From CAJUOR01 sp964596105 (GTDB lineage Bacteria > Bacillota_I > Bacilli_A > Erysipelotrichales > Coprobacillaceae), in contig CAZQRT010000058.1 of NCBI GenBank assembly GCA_964596105.1, positions 1-8,513 of the forward strand: DNA of 8,513 nucleotides. The letters are read 5' to 3'. The notes under the pieces are model-generated. The model saw nothing but the letters and a program-made list of their open reading frames with translations, searched no databases and was not told the DNA's origin. This document shows positions 1-6,140 of this stretch, piece by piece. Numbering within the stretch: the stretch's first letter is position 1; every line of letters begins with the position of its first letter. Both the position numbers and the translations under genes were made by a program.

Positions 1-514
1 TTAAGACATCGGTGACAAATCCCTTCGTCCCGGCGCTGCCGTCTTCGGTGGCGATATAGACATGCTCGCAGAAAGCAGACATCTCTTCGACATAAAGCAG
101 ATACTCTTTAGTGCGGGCGCCGATGATGGCATCGACCCTGGCTCCCTGACTGGCCAGTTTTCGTAACTGCGGATACAGCGGAGCGGCCCCGACGCCGCCC
201 GCGACGCCGAGAATATGACCCGTTTTATCTAACTTCGCGGGGACGCCCAGCGGTCCGGCAAAATCTTGCAGGGACTCGCCGGCCTGTTTTTTCGCCAGCA
301 TCACGGTGGAATAACCGACAACCTGATAGATGATGGTGATCGTCCCTTTGGAACGGTCGTAATCAGCGATCGTCAGCGGGATGCGCTCCCCGTCCTCGTC
401 CACTCTTAAAATGATGAACTGGCCGGGCTGACAGTTTCGGGCGACATAGGGAGCGTGAATTTCCATCATCTCCACGGCCGGGTTTAATTTTTCCTTGCGC
501 AAAATCTCATACAT
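1..514 (-). CDS. NfnA/SudB/PyrK-type FAD/NAD(P)-binding reductase subunit (N-terminal 171 residues)
   Basis: The reading frame opens at ATG 514 behind an AGAGGGTGAG ribosome site and runs off the window. The start MYEILRKEKLNP is typical of the sulfide dehydrogenase / NADH-dependent ferredoxin:NADP oxidoreductase alpha subunit family, related to PyrK. Residues 1-95 form a ferredoxin-reductase-like FAD domain, with the flavin motif R44-I-P-L-T48 and a GQF motif near residue 31. Residues 100-171 begin the NAD(P) domain, with the glycine-rich stretch GVAGGVGAAP at 103-112 and TEDGSAGTKGFVTD at 157-170. In this family the protein works with a larger glutamate-synthase-like Fe-S flavoprotein, normally encoded directly downstream, which here would lie outside the window. 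Cysteines for the [2Fe-2S] cluster would also be in the missing C-terminus. Family assignment is firm; whether it is Nfn, Sud or another paralogue cannot be decided. Confidence 0.85.
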   Translation of the reverse strand, partial: MYEILRKEKLNPAVEMMEIHAPYVARNCQPGQFIILRVDEDGERIPLTIADYDRSKGTITIIYQVVGYSTVMLAKKQAGESLQDFAGPLGVPAKLDKTGHILGVAGGVGAAPLYPQLRKLASQGARVDAIIGARTKEYLLYVEEMSAFCEHVYIATEDGSAGTKGFVTDVL

Positions 515-535
515 TTTCTCACCCTCTTGAATTTT

Positions 536-566
536 ATCTTAACGCACTGGAGCATACTTCAGTCAA
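536..566 (-). promoter_or_regulatory. Candidate promoter of the reductase subunit gene
   Basis: On the minus strand TTGACT (561-566) is followed after 19 bases by TAAGAT (536-541). The -35 box is good, but the spacing is longer than ideal and the -10 is only moderate. It lies between the MFS terminator and the ribosome site, which is where a promoter is needed if the terminator is efficient. Confidence 0.4.
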
Positions 567-568
567 CG

Positions 569-593
569 AAAAAAGCTCATGGCGAGCTTTTTT
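569..593 (-). terminator. Intrinsic terminator of the MFS gene
   Basis: Perfect 10-bp stem AAAAAAGCTC / GAGCTTTTTT with a five-base loop (579-583). The GC part is short, but the A and U tracts flank it on both sides. It overlaps the MFS stop codon (592-594), so the hairpin begins within the last codons. Confidence 0.7.
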
Positions 594-1830
594 ACTGGTA
601 GATTTGATGACGGTGTTTTTTCTGATAGGCAACCGTGATCCCGATCATCACAAAGGAAATCAAATTGATCACTAAACCCATGATGAAGGCGCCGTCGTAA
701 CTTTTTGTGAAGTCATAAATATAACCGATGATCGGCAGGGCTAAAGAGGTGCCGAGATTGGCGGACAAACTGACCGCCGCGTAGGCTTTCGTATAATTTT
801 CCAGGCCGAAGAAATGCCGTACCAGAAGCGTGATGCCGACCGCCCCGATCGCGTAAACCGAACCGAACAGGATACTCGCGGCATAGAGCATCAGCACCGA
901 CCCGCTGTGGCCGCCCATTAGAAGCATGATCAGAGAAATGACGTTGAGCACCATCATGATGATCGTCGAGACGACCGGTCCGACCCAGTCGCTTAAGATG
1001 CCGATGATCAGTTTCGCGCCGATGTTGCCCATCATCATCAGACTCATCATCGTGGCGCCTACGGAAGCCGATAAACCGATGGCGACCGAGAAGCCCGTGA
1101 CATGCTGGCCGATGCCGGAAATCATGGTATACAAAGAGAAGACGGCCATGCAGATGAACGGGACAGAAAAATAGGAGAATTTGCTGTTAGACTGAATCTG
1201 CACGGTTTTCGTTCCCTGCTCGGGACTTTCCGTCACCCCGTAAGGCTTTAAGCCCACTTTTTCCGGCGTTAGAGGCAAAGGCAAAACCAAAGCCGGAAGC
1301 AGGCACACGAGTATGCAGACGGCCATGATCACATAGGCTTTCTCCCAGCCGTAATTGTTGATGCAGCTAGTAAAGAACGGCGAGAAGATGGCGCCGGCCA
1401 GACCGCTGAAGCTTAAGGCGATACTGGTCGCCATGCCGTTTTTCTCCACAAACCAGTTGTTGATGATCATGGTGACCGGCATCGCGGCGAACATGCCGCA
1501 GCCGATGCCGCGAATCAGACCGAGAATATTAAAGGCCATCATCGTACGCGCCATAGACATCGCGTAAGTGGATCCGACCGCGAGCGCGGTGCCGACCCAG
1601 AGAATGGCTTTAAAAGGAAACTTTTCGATCAGCTTCGGCATCACGAAGGTGATGGCGGCAGTGCCTAAAATGGAAAGCGTGGCGTGAAAAGCGAAGGTTC
1701 CTCTTAATACGCCCAGGCTTTCCGAAACCGGTGTGTAAAACACCCCGATGGAATTGTTGCAGATGCCGATCGAAGCGGCAGTCATGCCGCAAAGCAGGGC
1801 AATGACATACCAGTGGCGGCCGTTTTTCAT
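592..1830 (-). CDS. Major facilitator superfamily transporter, 12 membrane segments
   Basis: The 412-residue protein is hydrophobic throughout, with about twelve membrane segments in two halves (roughly 9-187 and 220-400). They are joined by a polar loop at 188-218 that contains TPEKVGLKPYG. The stretch INNWFVEKNG (123-132), followed by a glycine/serine-rich segment SFSGLAGAIFSPFF (140-153), resembles the TM4-TM5 region of oxalate/formate-antiporter-like and monocarboxylate-type MFS proteins. GAKLIIGILSDWVG (271-284) is the second-half copy of MFS motif A. A small organic anion is a plausible substrate, but nothing in the sequence fixes it. The start ATG at 1830 follows AAGGGGAGATC and a strong promoter, and a hairpin closes the gene, so it looks monocistronic. 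The family call is safe; the substrate is unknown. Confidence 0.88.
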   Translation of the reverse strand: MKNGRHWYVIALLCGMTAASIGICNNSIGVFYTPVSESLGVLRGTFAFHATLSILGTAAITFVMPKLIEKFPFKAILWVGTALAVGSTYAMSMARTMMAFNILGLIRGIGCGMFAAMPVTMIINNWFVEKNGMATSIALSFSGLAGAIFSPFFTSCINNYGWEKAYVIMAVCILVCLLPALVLPLPLTPEKVGLKPYGVTESPEQGTKTVQIQSNSKFSYFSVPFICMAVFSLYTMISGIGQHVTGFSVAIGLSASVGATMMSLMMMGNIGAKLIIGILSDWVGPVVSTIIMMVLNVISLIMLLMGGHSGSVLMLYAASILFGSVYAIGAVGITLLVRHFFGLENYTKAYAAVSLSANLGTSLALPIIGYIYDFTKSYDGAFIMGLVINLISFVMIGITVAYQKKHRHQIYQ

Positions 1831-1851
1831 GATTGATCTCCCCTTTTCCCT

Positions 1852-1880
1852 ATTATAATTTTGAAAAAAGATTTAAACAA
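1852..1880 (-). promoter_or_regulatory. Strong sigma-A-type promoter of the MFS gene
   Basis: Minus strand TTGTTT (1875-1880), 17-base spacer, then a perfect TATAAT (1852-1857). The ribosome site and ATG follow within about 25 bases, giving a very short leader. The promoter abuts the left direct repeat that bounds the putative inserted segment. Confidence 0.75.
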
Positions 1881-1887
1881 GCATTAA

Positions 1888-1906
1888 ACAAAAAAGATGC
1901 CGGGGC
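1888..1906 (+). repeat. 19-base direct repeat, copy 1
   Basis: ACAAAAAAGATGCCGGGGC, identical to 3533-3551. This copy is only half of a hairpin and lies beside the MFS promoter. With the GGCCCGGC just beyond it, it could at best form a weak, bulged terminator for the reductase gene. Confidence 0.9.
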
Positions 1907-2068
1907 TAATCTTGCCGGGCCGTTCTTTTTGTGTTTTCGGTATTCCATCACGGAAAATCTTCTTTATAGATTATGAAAGGCGTCCCGGATACAGGCGAGA
2001 ACGCTGCCCGCCTTCCTGCCGTCGCCGGTCTCATAGACCTATGCTCCACTCGCCTAAAGGCTTTCCGC

Positions 2069-2131
2069 GGTCGCCGCCGAGTTGAGCTGAATATTCACTC
2101 ATTTTTGTAATATTCGTTGCGGGCGGCGACC
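2069..2131. repeat. Nested inverted repeat / large hairpin downstream of the aldo/keto reductase
   Basis: An outer perfect 10-bp pair, GGTCGCCGCC (2069-2078) with GGCGGCGACC (2122-2131), encloses an inner 7-bp pair, GAATATT (2089-2095) with AATATTC (2109-2115). In the minus-strand transcript the hairpin starts about 30 bases after the reductase stop. It has no adjoining U-tract, so it is not a standard terminator. It may be an mRNA 3' structure or part of a lost element. Confidence 0.6.
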
Positions 2132-2161
2132 TTGGCTTTGAAAGTTCGGGATATGTTTTAT

Positions 2162-3295
2162 TTATTTTTCCGGTTCAAACTGCGTCGCGCAGTCTTTCAG
2201 CCATGTAATCACATCAATTTGTTGCGGACAGGCTCGCTCGCACTGACCGCAGGCGATACAGTCAGAGGCATGGCCGCCGGTTTCAACAGCTTCCGCATAC
2301 TGCCGTCTGCCTTCTTCCAGCTGTCCCCACACAAGCTGCTGGTTTCGCGCCGCGAAGATCTCCGGAATGGGAATGTGCTTCGGGCAGCCCGCTGTGCAGT
2401 AGTGGCAGGCGGTGCAAGGGATGGACTTCACGCCGGTCATGATCTCCTGCGCCTTGCGGACGGCGGCCTGCTCGTCGGCGTTCAGCGGCTGGAAGTTTTT
2501 CATATAGGAAAGGTTATCGCGCATCTGCGCGATGTTGCTCATACCGGACAGCACCGTGATAATGCCGTCCAGAGAAGCCGCGTAACGTATTGCCCAGGAT
2601 GCATAGGAGGCGTCAGGGTTCGCGGTCTTGAATACCTCCTGCACGGCTTTCGGAGGATTCGCCAGCGCCCCGCCCTTGACCGGTTCCATCACCACGATGG
2701 ACTTGCCGTGACGCCTCGCGACCTCATAATTTTCCCGTGCCGTCACTCTGGGATTCTCCCAGTCGGCATAGTTGATCTGAAGCTGCACAAATTCCGCGTC
2801 CGGGTGGGCGGTCAACAGCTGGTCCAGAATGTCCGGGGTCGCATGAAAAGAAAATCCCCAGTGTTTGATAAGCCCTTTTTCCTTCTGCTCCTTCACAAAA
2901 TCCCAAATGTGATACTTGTCGTAGAGTTTGTAATTGCCTTTCTGGAGGGCGTGGAGCAGGTAATAATCAAAGTATCCCGCACCGGTGCGCTCAAGGCTGG
3001 TATAGAACTGCTGCTTTGCCGTCTTTTCGTTGTGTGCGCCCATCCAAGCGCAAAGCTTGGTAGCCAGGGTAAAGCTCTCGCGGGGATAACGGTCAATAAG
3101 CGCGGCCTTTACCGCACGCTCTGACCCGCCGTTATCATAGATATACGCGGTGTCAAAATAAGTCAGTCCCGCCGCCATAAATTCATCTACCATCTGTTTA
3201 ACCTGATCGATGTCTATTTTGCCGAAGCGTCTCTTCGGCAGCCGCATCAGCCCAAAGCCTAACTTCGGCGTGTTTTCTATAAAATTCTTTTCCAT
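2162..3295 (-). CDS. Aldo/keto reductase with C-terminal double [4Fe-4S] domain
   Basis: The 377-residue protein has an AKR barrel at about 10-270 and a ferredoxin-like tail at about 285-370. The catalytic tetrad is visible as D48 and Y53 in FDTAYIYDNGGSE, K80 in LATKL and H115 in YYLLHALQ. The tail carries two clusters, C294-x2-C297-x2-C300-x3-C304-P and C346-x2-C349-x2-C352-x3-C356-P, each fit to ligate a [4Fe-4S] centre. This architecture is common in anaerobic Bacillota, where the protein is a cytoplasmic oxidoreductase of unknown substrate, probably moving electrons between the clusters and NAD(P)H or another carrier. Start ATG 3295 follows GGGAGG with five bases between. A flavodoxin remnant lies directly upstream, so an electron-carrier partner may once have been co-transcribed. 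The whole gene sits inside the putative inserted segment. Confidence 0.92.
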   Translation of the reverse strand: MEKNFIENTPKLGFGLMRLPKRRFGKIDIDQVKQMVDEFMAAGLTYFDTAYIYDNGGSERAVKAALIDRYPRESFTLATKLCAWMGAHNEKTAKQQFYTSLERTGAGYFDYYLLHALQKGNYKLYDKYHIWDFVKEQKEKGLIKHWGFSFHATPDILDQLLTAHPDAEFVQLQINYADWENPRVTARENYEVARRHGKSIVVMEPVKGGALANPPKAVQEVFKTANPDASYASWAIRYAASLDGIITVLSGMSNIAQMRDNLSYMKNFQPLNADEQAAVRKAQEIMTGVKSIPCTACHYCTAGCPKHIPIPEIFAARNQQLVWGQLEEGRRQYAEAVETGGHASDCIACGQCERACPQQIDVITWLKDCATQFEPEK

Positions 3296-3336
3296 CTTTT
3301 CCTCCCATCAGCCAGGCGCTTCTATCGCCCGTGCCG

Positions 3337-3508
3337 TTATTTTCTGTTTTGAAGATCCCAGCCCAGGAAACTGCCCGCCATTTCCGGTTGCAGCGCCGGC
3401 ACAGATTCTATGCCACCGCCAGTCACCGGCATCGTTTGAAAATCCAAGAAACACGGTATCATACTCGTCCAGATTCGGGTAACTTTTTAGTTGCGGACGG
3501 ATAACTCT
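3337..3508 (-). pseudogene. Flavodoxin-like gene remnant upstream of the aldo/keto reductase
   Basis: On the minus strand the open frame at 3440-3508 reads RPQLKSYPNLDEYDTVFLGF. This matches the middle of short-chain flavodoxin-family proteins, which usually continue with a P-x-W-W stretch. Here the similarity stops abruptly after GF, and the same frame goes on as unrelated residues to a stop at 3308. A second frame (3337-3462) reads protein-like as TGGGIESVPALQPEMAGSFL and ends in NRK; I do not recognise it. No start codon or complete fold is present. The best reading is a truncated, frameshifted flavodoxin gene. This fills the 245-base gap 3296-3540, which otherwise holds only the reductase ribosome site and a weak promoter candidate. 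Confidence 0.5.
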
Positions 3509-3512
3509 TCAA
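3484..3512 (-). promoter_or_regulatory. Weak candidate promoter for the aldo/keto reductase
   Basis: TTGAAG (3507-3512) and TAAAAA (3484-3489) are 17 bases apart on the minus strand, just after the rpiR terminator. If used, the leader would be about 180 bases and would include the flavodoxin remnant. The boxes are imperfect and the A-rich -10 may be chance. Confidence 0.25.
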
Positions 3513-3532
3513 TGCAAATAACTCCCCGGCAT

Positions 3533-3551
3533 ACAAAAAAGATGCCGGGGC
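3533..3551 (+). repeat. 19-base direct repeat, copy 2
   Basis: Identical to 1888-1906. Here it forms one half of the rpiR terminator. It also pairs with the inverted copy CCCCGGCAT at 3524-3532, so two mutually exclusive hairpins can form. Confidence 0.9.
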
Positions 3552-3559
3552 ATCTTTTT
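3536..3559 (-). terminator. Intrinsic terminator of the RpiR-family regulator gene
   Basis: Stem AAAAAGATGC / GCATCTTTTT with a four-base loop (3546-3549), starting two bases after the regulator stop codon. In the minus-strand transcript it ends in a run of six U. A competing 9-bp hairpin (3524-3532 with 3542-3550) overlaps it. Confidence 0.75.
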
Positions 3560-3560
3560 C

Positions 3561-4331
3561 TCAATGTTCTTTGAAAGCGTCATAATACTTGCTGTAATAA
3601 CGGAAACGCAAAAGATCCAGAACCATCAGCACCTGATAATTGAATTGAATGCCGTCAAAGTTACCCTTGAGATGAATGACATAATCCGCCTGCATGTTCG
3701 GGAAATCCTTGTATTTGATATTTTGCGTCACGAGCACAAAATCACTGTCGCAGATGTGCTGGTTGCGGGCGAGATGGGCGTAATCTTCCATCGTGCGGCC
3801 GGTCGCCGTTAAAAACATGACCACATCATCTTCGGTAAACTGGAAGTTTTCATCAAAAGCGTGGTATTCGATGACTTCCTTGCCATAGACGATTAAATCG
3901 GTTTGAAAGTCCACGGAAAGGCTGCTCGGGAAATAAGAGCCGATAATGATCAGGCGGTCCTTGTGGAAGATCAGTTCTGTCAGTTCATCAAGCAGCTGAT
4001 CGAGCTCTTCCTTGCGGTAGCTGTTTTCCAGGGCTTTATAGAACGGGGCGGTGTTCATGGACAGCATTCTGGCGTTGATCTGATCCCAGCGCATGGAATC
4101 ATCGGCCACCAGTTTGGCGCGCAGCGCGGCAAAGCTGTCAAAGCCGAAATGCCTGGCGAAATCGGTGATTTCCTCCGGGGTGAAGTCCCCTTCAAAGGTG
4201 ACGTCTTTTAACCGGTAGCTGGCGATGCGCGGATAGTTTTTGACAATAAAACCCGCGATGCGGTATAGATGATTGTCCTCGATACAGCCGTTGAGGTATT
4301 TGATAATTCGGGAAATAATAATATTGTCCAT
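3561..4331 (-). CDS. MurR/RpiR-family transcriptional regulator (HTH + SIS domains)
   Basis: The 256-residue protein has an N-terminal helix-turn-helix region of the RpiR type (about 1-80, recognition part near DFARHFGFDSFAAL). A sugar isomerase (SIS) fold follows at about 115-240. SIS features are the strand-turn DRLIIIGSYFPSSLS (126-140, counting from the upstream GTG) and TATGRTMEDYAHL (176-188), the phosphosugar-binding Ser/Thr-rich loop in this family. Such proteins bind a sugar phosphate and control the neighbouring catabolic genes, so the likely target is the 6-phospho-beta-glucosidase 85 bases upstream. AAGGAG (4340-4345) precedes both GTG 4334 and ATG 4331. I chose the ATG, eight bases away; the GTG, five bases away, adds one residue. 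The gene has its own promoter and terminator. Confidence 0.85.
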   Translation of the reverse strand: MDNIIISRIIKYLNGCIEDNHLYRIAGFIVKNYPRIASYRLKDVTFEGDFTPEEITDFARHFGFDSFAALRAKLVADDSMRWDQINARMLSMNTAPFYKALENSYRKEELDQLLDELTELIFHKDRLIIIGSYFPSSLSVDFQTDLIVYGKEVIEYHAFDENFQFTEDDVVMFLTATGRTMEDYAHLARNQHICDSDFVLVTQNIKYKDFPNMQADYVIHLKGNFDGIQFNYQVLMVLDLLRFRYYSKYYDAFKEH

Positions 4332-4352
4332 CACTTCATCTCCTTCACGCTG

Positions 4353-4381
4353 ATTATATCATAACCGGCGCCTAAACTGAA
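4353..4381 (-). promoter_or_regulatory. Promoter of the RpiR-family regulator gene
   Basis: Perfect TATAAT (4353-4358) on the minus strand, 17 bases after a poor -35, TTCAGT (4376-4381). Transcription would start almost at the ribosome site, leaving a leader of about 15 bases. The weak -35 fits a modestly expressed regulator. Confidence 0.6.
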
Positions 4382-4383
4382 TG

Positions 4384-4409
4384 AAAAAAGCGGATGCTTT
4401 CGCACCCGC
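4384..4409 (-). terminator. Intrinsic terminator of the 6-phospho-beta-glucosidase gene
   Basis: In the minus-strand RNA GCGGGUGC pairs with GCAUCCGC (one G-U pair) around a GAAA tetraloop, followed by six U (4384-4389). On the plus strand the same site has an A-C mismatch, so it should work mainly for the minus strand. It partly uncouples the glucosidase from the regulator gene. Confidence 0.85.
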
Positions 4410-4415
4410 CAAAAA

Positions 4416-5885
4416 TTAGTCGAGATCCTCCCCGTTGCTGGCAATGACTTTCTTGTACCAGGCGAAAGAGTCTTTCTTGCTGCGGCTGAAATCACCGGTG
4501 CCGTCATCGTGGCGGTCCACATAGATAAAGCCGTAACGTTTCGCGTACTGTCCGGTTCCCGCGGATACCAGGTCAATCGGTCCCCAGGTGGTGTAGCCGA
4601 TCAGCGGTACGCCGTCCTTGATGGCTTCCGCCATCGCCTGGATATGCGGACGGAAATAATCGATGCGGTAGCTGTCATGGATGCTGCCGTCCTCTTCCAC
4701 CTTGTCAAACGCGCCTAAACCGTTTTCCACAACCATAAGCGGAGTATGCGGATAGCGGCTGTGCAGCTGATTCAGGGTATAACGAAGACCATCCGGATCG
4801 ATCTGCCAGCCCCAGTCAGAAGCCTTCAGGTAAGGGTTCTTCGCGCCGTGCGTCATATTGCCGCTGGTCGTTTCCGCGTTCTCGTCGACCGTGACGCAGC
4901 TGCTCTGATAGTAGGAGAATGTATAGAAGTCTACGGTGCCCTCTTTAATGATTTTTTTATCTTCCTCGGTAATGTAAGAATAGTCAATACCGTGCTCGTC
5001 AAAATAACGGAAGATAAAATCAGGGTATTCGCCGCGTACCTGAACGTCGCCGCAGAAATTGTTCAGATAGTCATCCTGATTCATCGCCGCCAGGACATCT
5101 TTCGGATTGCTCGTCAGCGGATAAACCGTGCCGTGCGCGATCATGTTGCCGATCATGAAATCAGGGTTGATCTTGTGGCCCTCGATCACGGTTAACGCAC
5201 TGGCCACAAATTCATGGTGTAAAGCGGTAAAAGTCTTCTGCGGGTCGGATTTTAAATCGGCGAAGGAAATGCGGTGCGTAGCGTTAATATCCTCGTCTTC
5301 CATCAGGCCCAAACCGTAAAGATTGCCGATGCCGCCATCGCCCATGCAGGCGATATTGATCTCGTTAAAGGTCAGCCAGTATTTTACTTTATCTTTATAG
5401 CGCTTAAAGCAGGTCTTGGCATACTTGACAAACAAATCAATCGTTTCGCGGGAATAGAAACCGTGATATTTGGTCACGATATTCCACGGAATCTCATAAT
5501 GGCAAAGGGTTACCAGCGGCTGAATGCCGTATTTCGCGCATTCATCAAAAACATTGTCATAGAACTGCAGGCCTTTTTCATTCGGCTCAGCGTCATCGCC
5601 ATTAGGATAAATACGTCCCCAGTTGATGGATAAACGGAAGCATTTAAAGCCCATTTCCGCGAATAACGCGATATCCTCTTTGTAATGGTGATAAAAATCG
5701 ATAGCCTCATGACTCGGATAAAAAGCCTCCGGATCATTTACCGGCAAAAACGTGCGCGGAGTGTTGACATCGCCACCCAGCAGCATGTCAGGAACTGACA
5801 GGCCTTTGCCGTCTTCCAGATAGGCTCCCTCGCACTGGTTAGCGGCAACTGCTCCGCCCCATAAAAAGTTTTCAGGAAATTTCAT
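4416..5885 (-). CDS. 6-phospho-beta-glucosidase, glycoside hydrolase family 1
   Basis: The 489-residue protein covers a complete GH1 barrel and hydrolyses phosphorylated beta-glucosides (such as cellobiose- or aryl-beta-glucoside 6-phosphates) in the cytoplasm after PTS uptake. The acid/base is E175 in LTFNEIN (171-177) and the nucleophile E387 in MVVENG (384-389). FLWGGAVAANQCEGA (7-21) gives the sugar-binding Gln17. The phospho-specific signature is present: S441, K449 and Y451 in SAGTGQYAKRYGFIYVDRHD (441-460), as in BglA/AscB-type enzymes, ending in the usual IASNGE. No PTS permease gene lies in the window, so uptake must be encoded elsewhere. AAAGGAGG precedes ATG 5885, and a consensus promoter lies just upstream. 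The neighbouring RpiR-type gene probably regulates it. The exact sugar is not determinable. Confidence 0.93.
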   Translation of the reverse strand: MKFPENFLWGGAVAANQCEGAYLEDGKGLSVPDMLLGGDVNTPRTFLPVNDPEAFYPSHEAIDFYHHYKEDIALFAEMGFKCFRLSINWGRIYPNGDDAEPNEKGLQFYDNVFDECAKYGIQPLVTLCHYEIPWNIVTKYHGFYSRETIDLFVKYAKTCFKRYKDKVKYWLTFNEINIACMGDGGIGNLYGLGLMEDEDINATHRISFADLKSDPQKTFTALHHEFVASALTVIEGHKINPDFMIGNMIAHGTVYPLTSNPKDVLAAMNQDDYLNNFCGDVQVRGEYPDFIFRYFDEHGIDYSYITEEDKKIIKEGTVDFYTFSYYQSSCVTVDENAETTSGNMTHGAKNPYLKASDWGWQIDPDGLRYTLNQLHSRYPHTPLMVVENGLGAFDKVEEDGSIHDSYRIDYFRPHIQAMAEAIKDGVPLIGYTTWGPIDLVSAGTGQYAKRYGFIYVDRHDDGTGDFSRSKKDSFAWYKKVIASNGEDLD

Positions 5886-5914
5886 AAGTAGTTCCTCCTT
5901 TCATATCTAATTTT

Positions 5915-5943
5915 ATTTTATCTTTGAAAGCGGTTTTTGTCAA
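5915..5943 (-). promoter_or_regulatory. Consensus promoter of the 6-phospho-beta-glucosidase gene
   Basis: Perfect TTGACA (5938-5943), 17-base spacer and TAAAAT (5915-5920) on the minus strand, with the ribosome site about 17 bases downstream of the -10. The spacer contains a cre-like half site (TGAAAGCG at 5925-5932 on the plus strand), so a repressor bound there would block RNA polymerase. Confidence 0.85.
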
Positions 5944-6029
5944 ACAATTTAGAATGTAACCGTTTTTTCATTTAGGCAAATCCGAGCGAATGTTCGCAAA
6001 AGCCGATACATTTTGTTGAAACGGTGTAA
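5925..6029. promoter_or_regulatory. Cluster of three AAA(N)CGGT operator-like motifs
   Basis: The divergent control region holds TGAAAGCGGTTTTT (5925-5938, plus), AAAAAACGGTTACA (5955-5968, minus) and TTGAAACGGTGTAA (6016-6029, plus). Each contains AAA(N)CGGT and is a near match to the CcpA cre consensus, the second with two mismatches. They may be cre sites or operators for the RpiR-type regulator. The first lies within the glucosidase promoter and the second just upstream of its -35. Confidence 0.4.
5986..5997. repeat. Small palindrome GCGAA-TG-TTCGC
   Basis: Five-base inverted arms around two bases, about 45 bases upstream of the glucosidase -35. This is the size and position of a dimeric operator, but its role is unknown. 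Confidence 0.4.
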
Positions 6030-6040
6030 TGCATACATTA
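6027..6040. repeat. Small inverted repeat TAATG-CATA-CATTA
   Basis: Five-base perfect arms around a four-base centre, between the two divergent promoters. It is a possible operator, but AT-rich enough to be chance. Confidence 0.35.
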
Positions 6041-6088
6041 AAAGATATCATAGTTCGCTTTCTTAATACATTCTTTAGGTTTGGCAGA

Positions 6089-6117
6089 TTGACAAATCAT
6101 TCCGCTCATATTAAAAT
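6089..6117 (+). promoter_or_regulatory. Consensus promoter of the lipoprotein gene
   Basis: Perfect TTGACA (6089-6094), 17-base spacer, TAAAAT (6112-6117), then TAAGGAGG eight bases before the start codon. All elements are near consensus, which suggests strong expression. Confidence 0.88.
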
Positions 6118-6140
6118 GAGGATGTAAGGAGGAATGCAAA

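Larger units (their letters stand above)
1881..2161. other. Gene-free stretch with possible coding remnants
   Basis: No intact gene is visible between the MFS promoter and the aldo/keto reductase stop. On the minus strand there are short protein-like runs in shifting frames. KVAARNEYYKNE ends at a stop near 2097. MSEYSAQLGGDRGKPLGEW opens near 2102. VYETGDGRKAGSVLACIRDA, preceded by a stop, runs at 1964-2038. They could be one decayed gene with frameshifts or chance. No family was recognised. A nested inverted repeat occupies 2069-2131. Confidence 0.4.
1897..3532. mobile_element. Putative inserted segment with 9-bp terminal inverted repeats and a 9-bp flanking duplication
   Basis: The segment starts with ATGCCGGGG (1897-1905) and ends with the exact inverse CCCCGGCAT (3524-3532). 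It is flanked on both sides by ACAAAAAAG (1888-1896 and 3533-3541). This is the geometry of an inserted element with a target-site duplication. It holds the aldo/keto reductase and decayed sequence, but no transposase or integrase. A caution applies: the sequence just outside the right end repeats ATGCCGGGGC because it is the rpiR terminator, so a terminator duplication or recombination could create the same pattern. The flanking repeat is A-rich and short. Confidence 0.35.

Noticed and set aside
2081..2087. GTTGAGC, resembling an integron attC core (GTTRRRY)
   Set aside because: The partner core is not at the required opposite end of the hairpin, and no integrase or cassette array is present. 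It is one 7-base match.
2117..3124. 335-codon open frame on the plus strand
   Set aside because: It lies entirely opposite the aldo/keto reductase, whose catalytic and cluster motifs are complete. Its product resembles no family and is the usual antisense shadow of a GC-rich gene.
4746..5195. 149-codon plus-strand open frame
   Set aside because: Antisense to the GH1 enzyme, without a ribosome site or recognisable domains.
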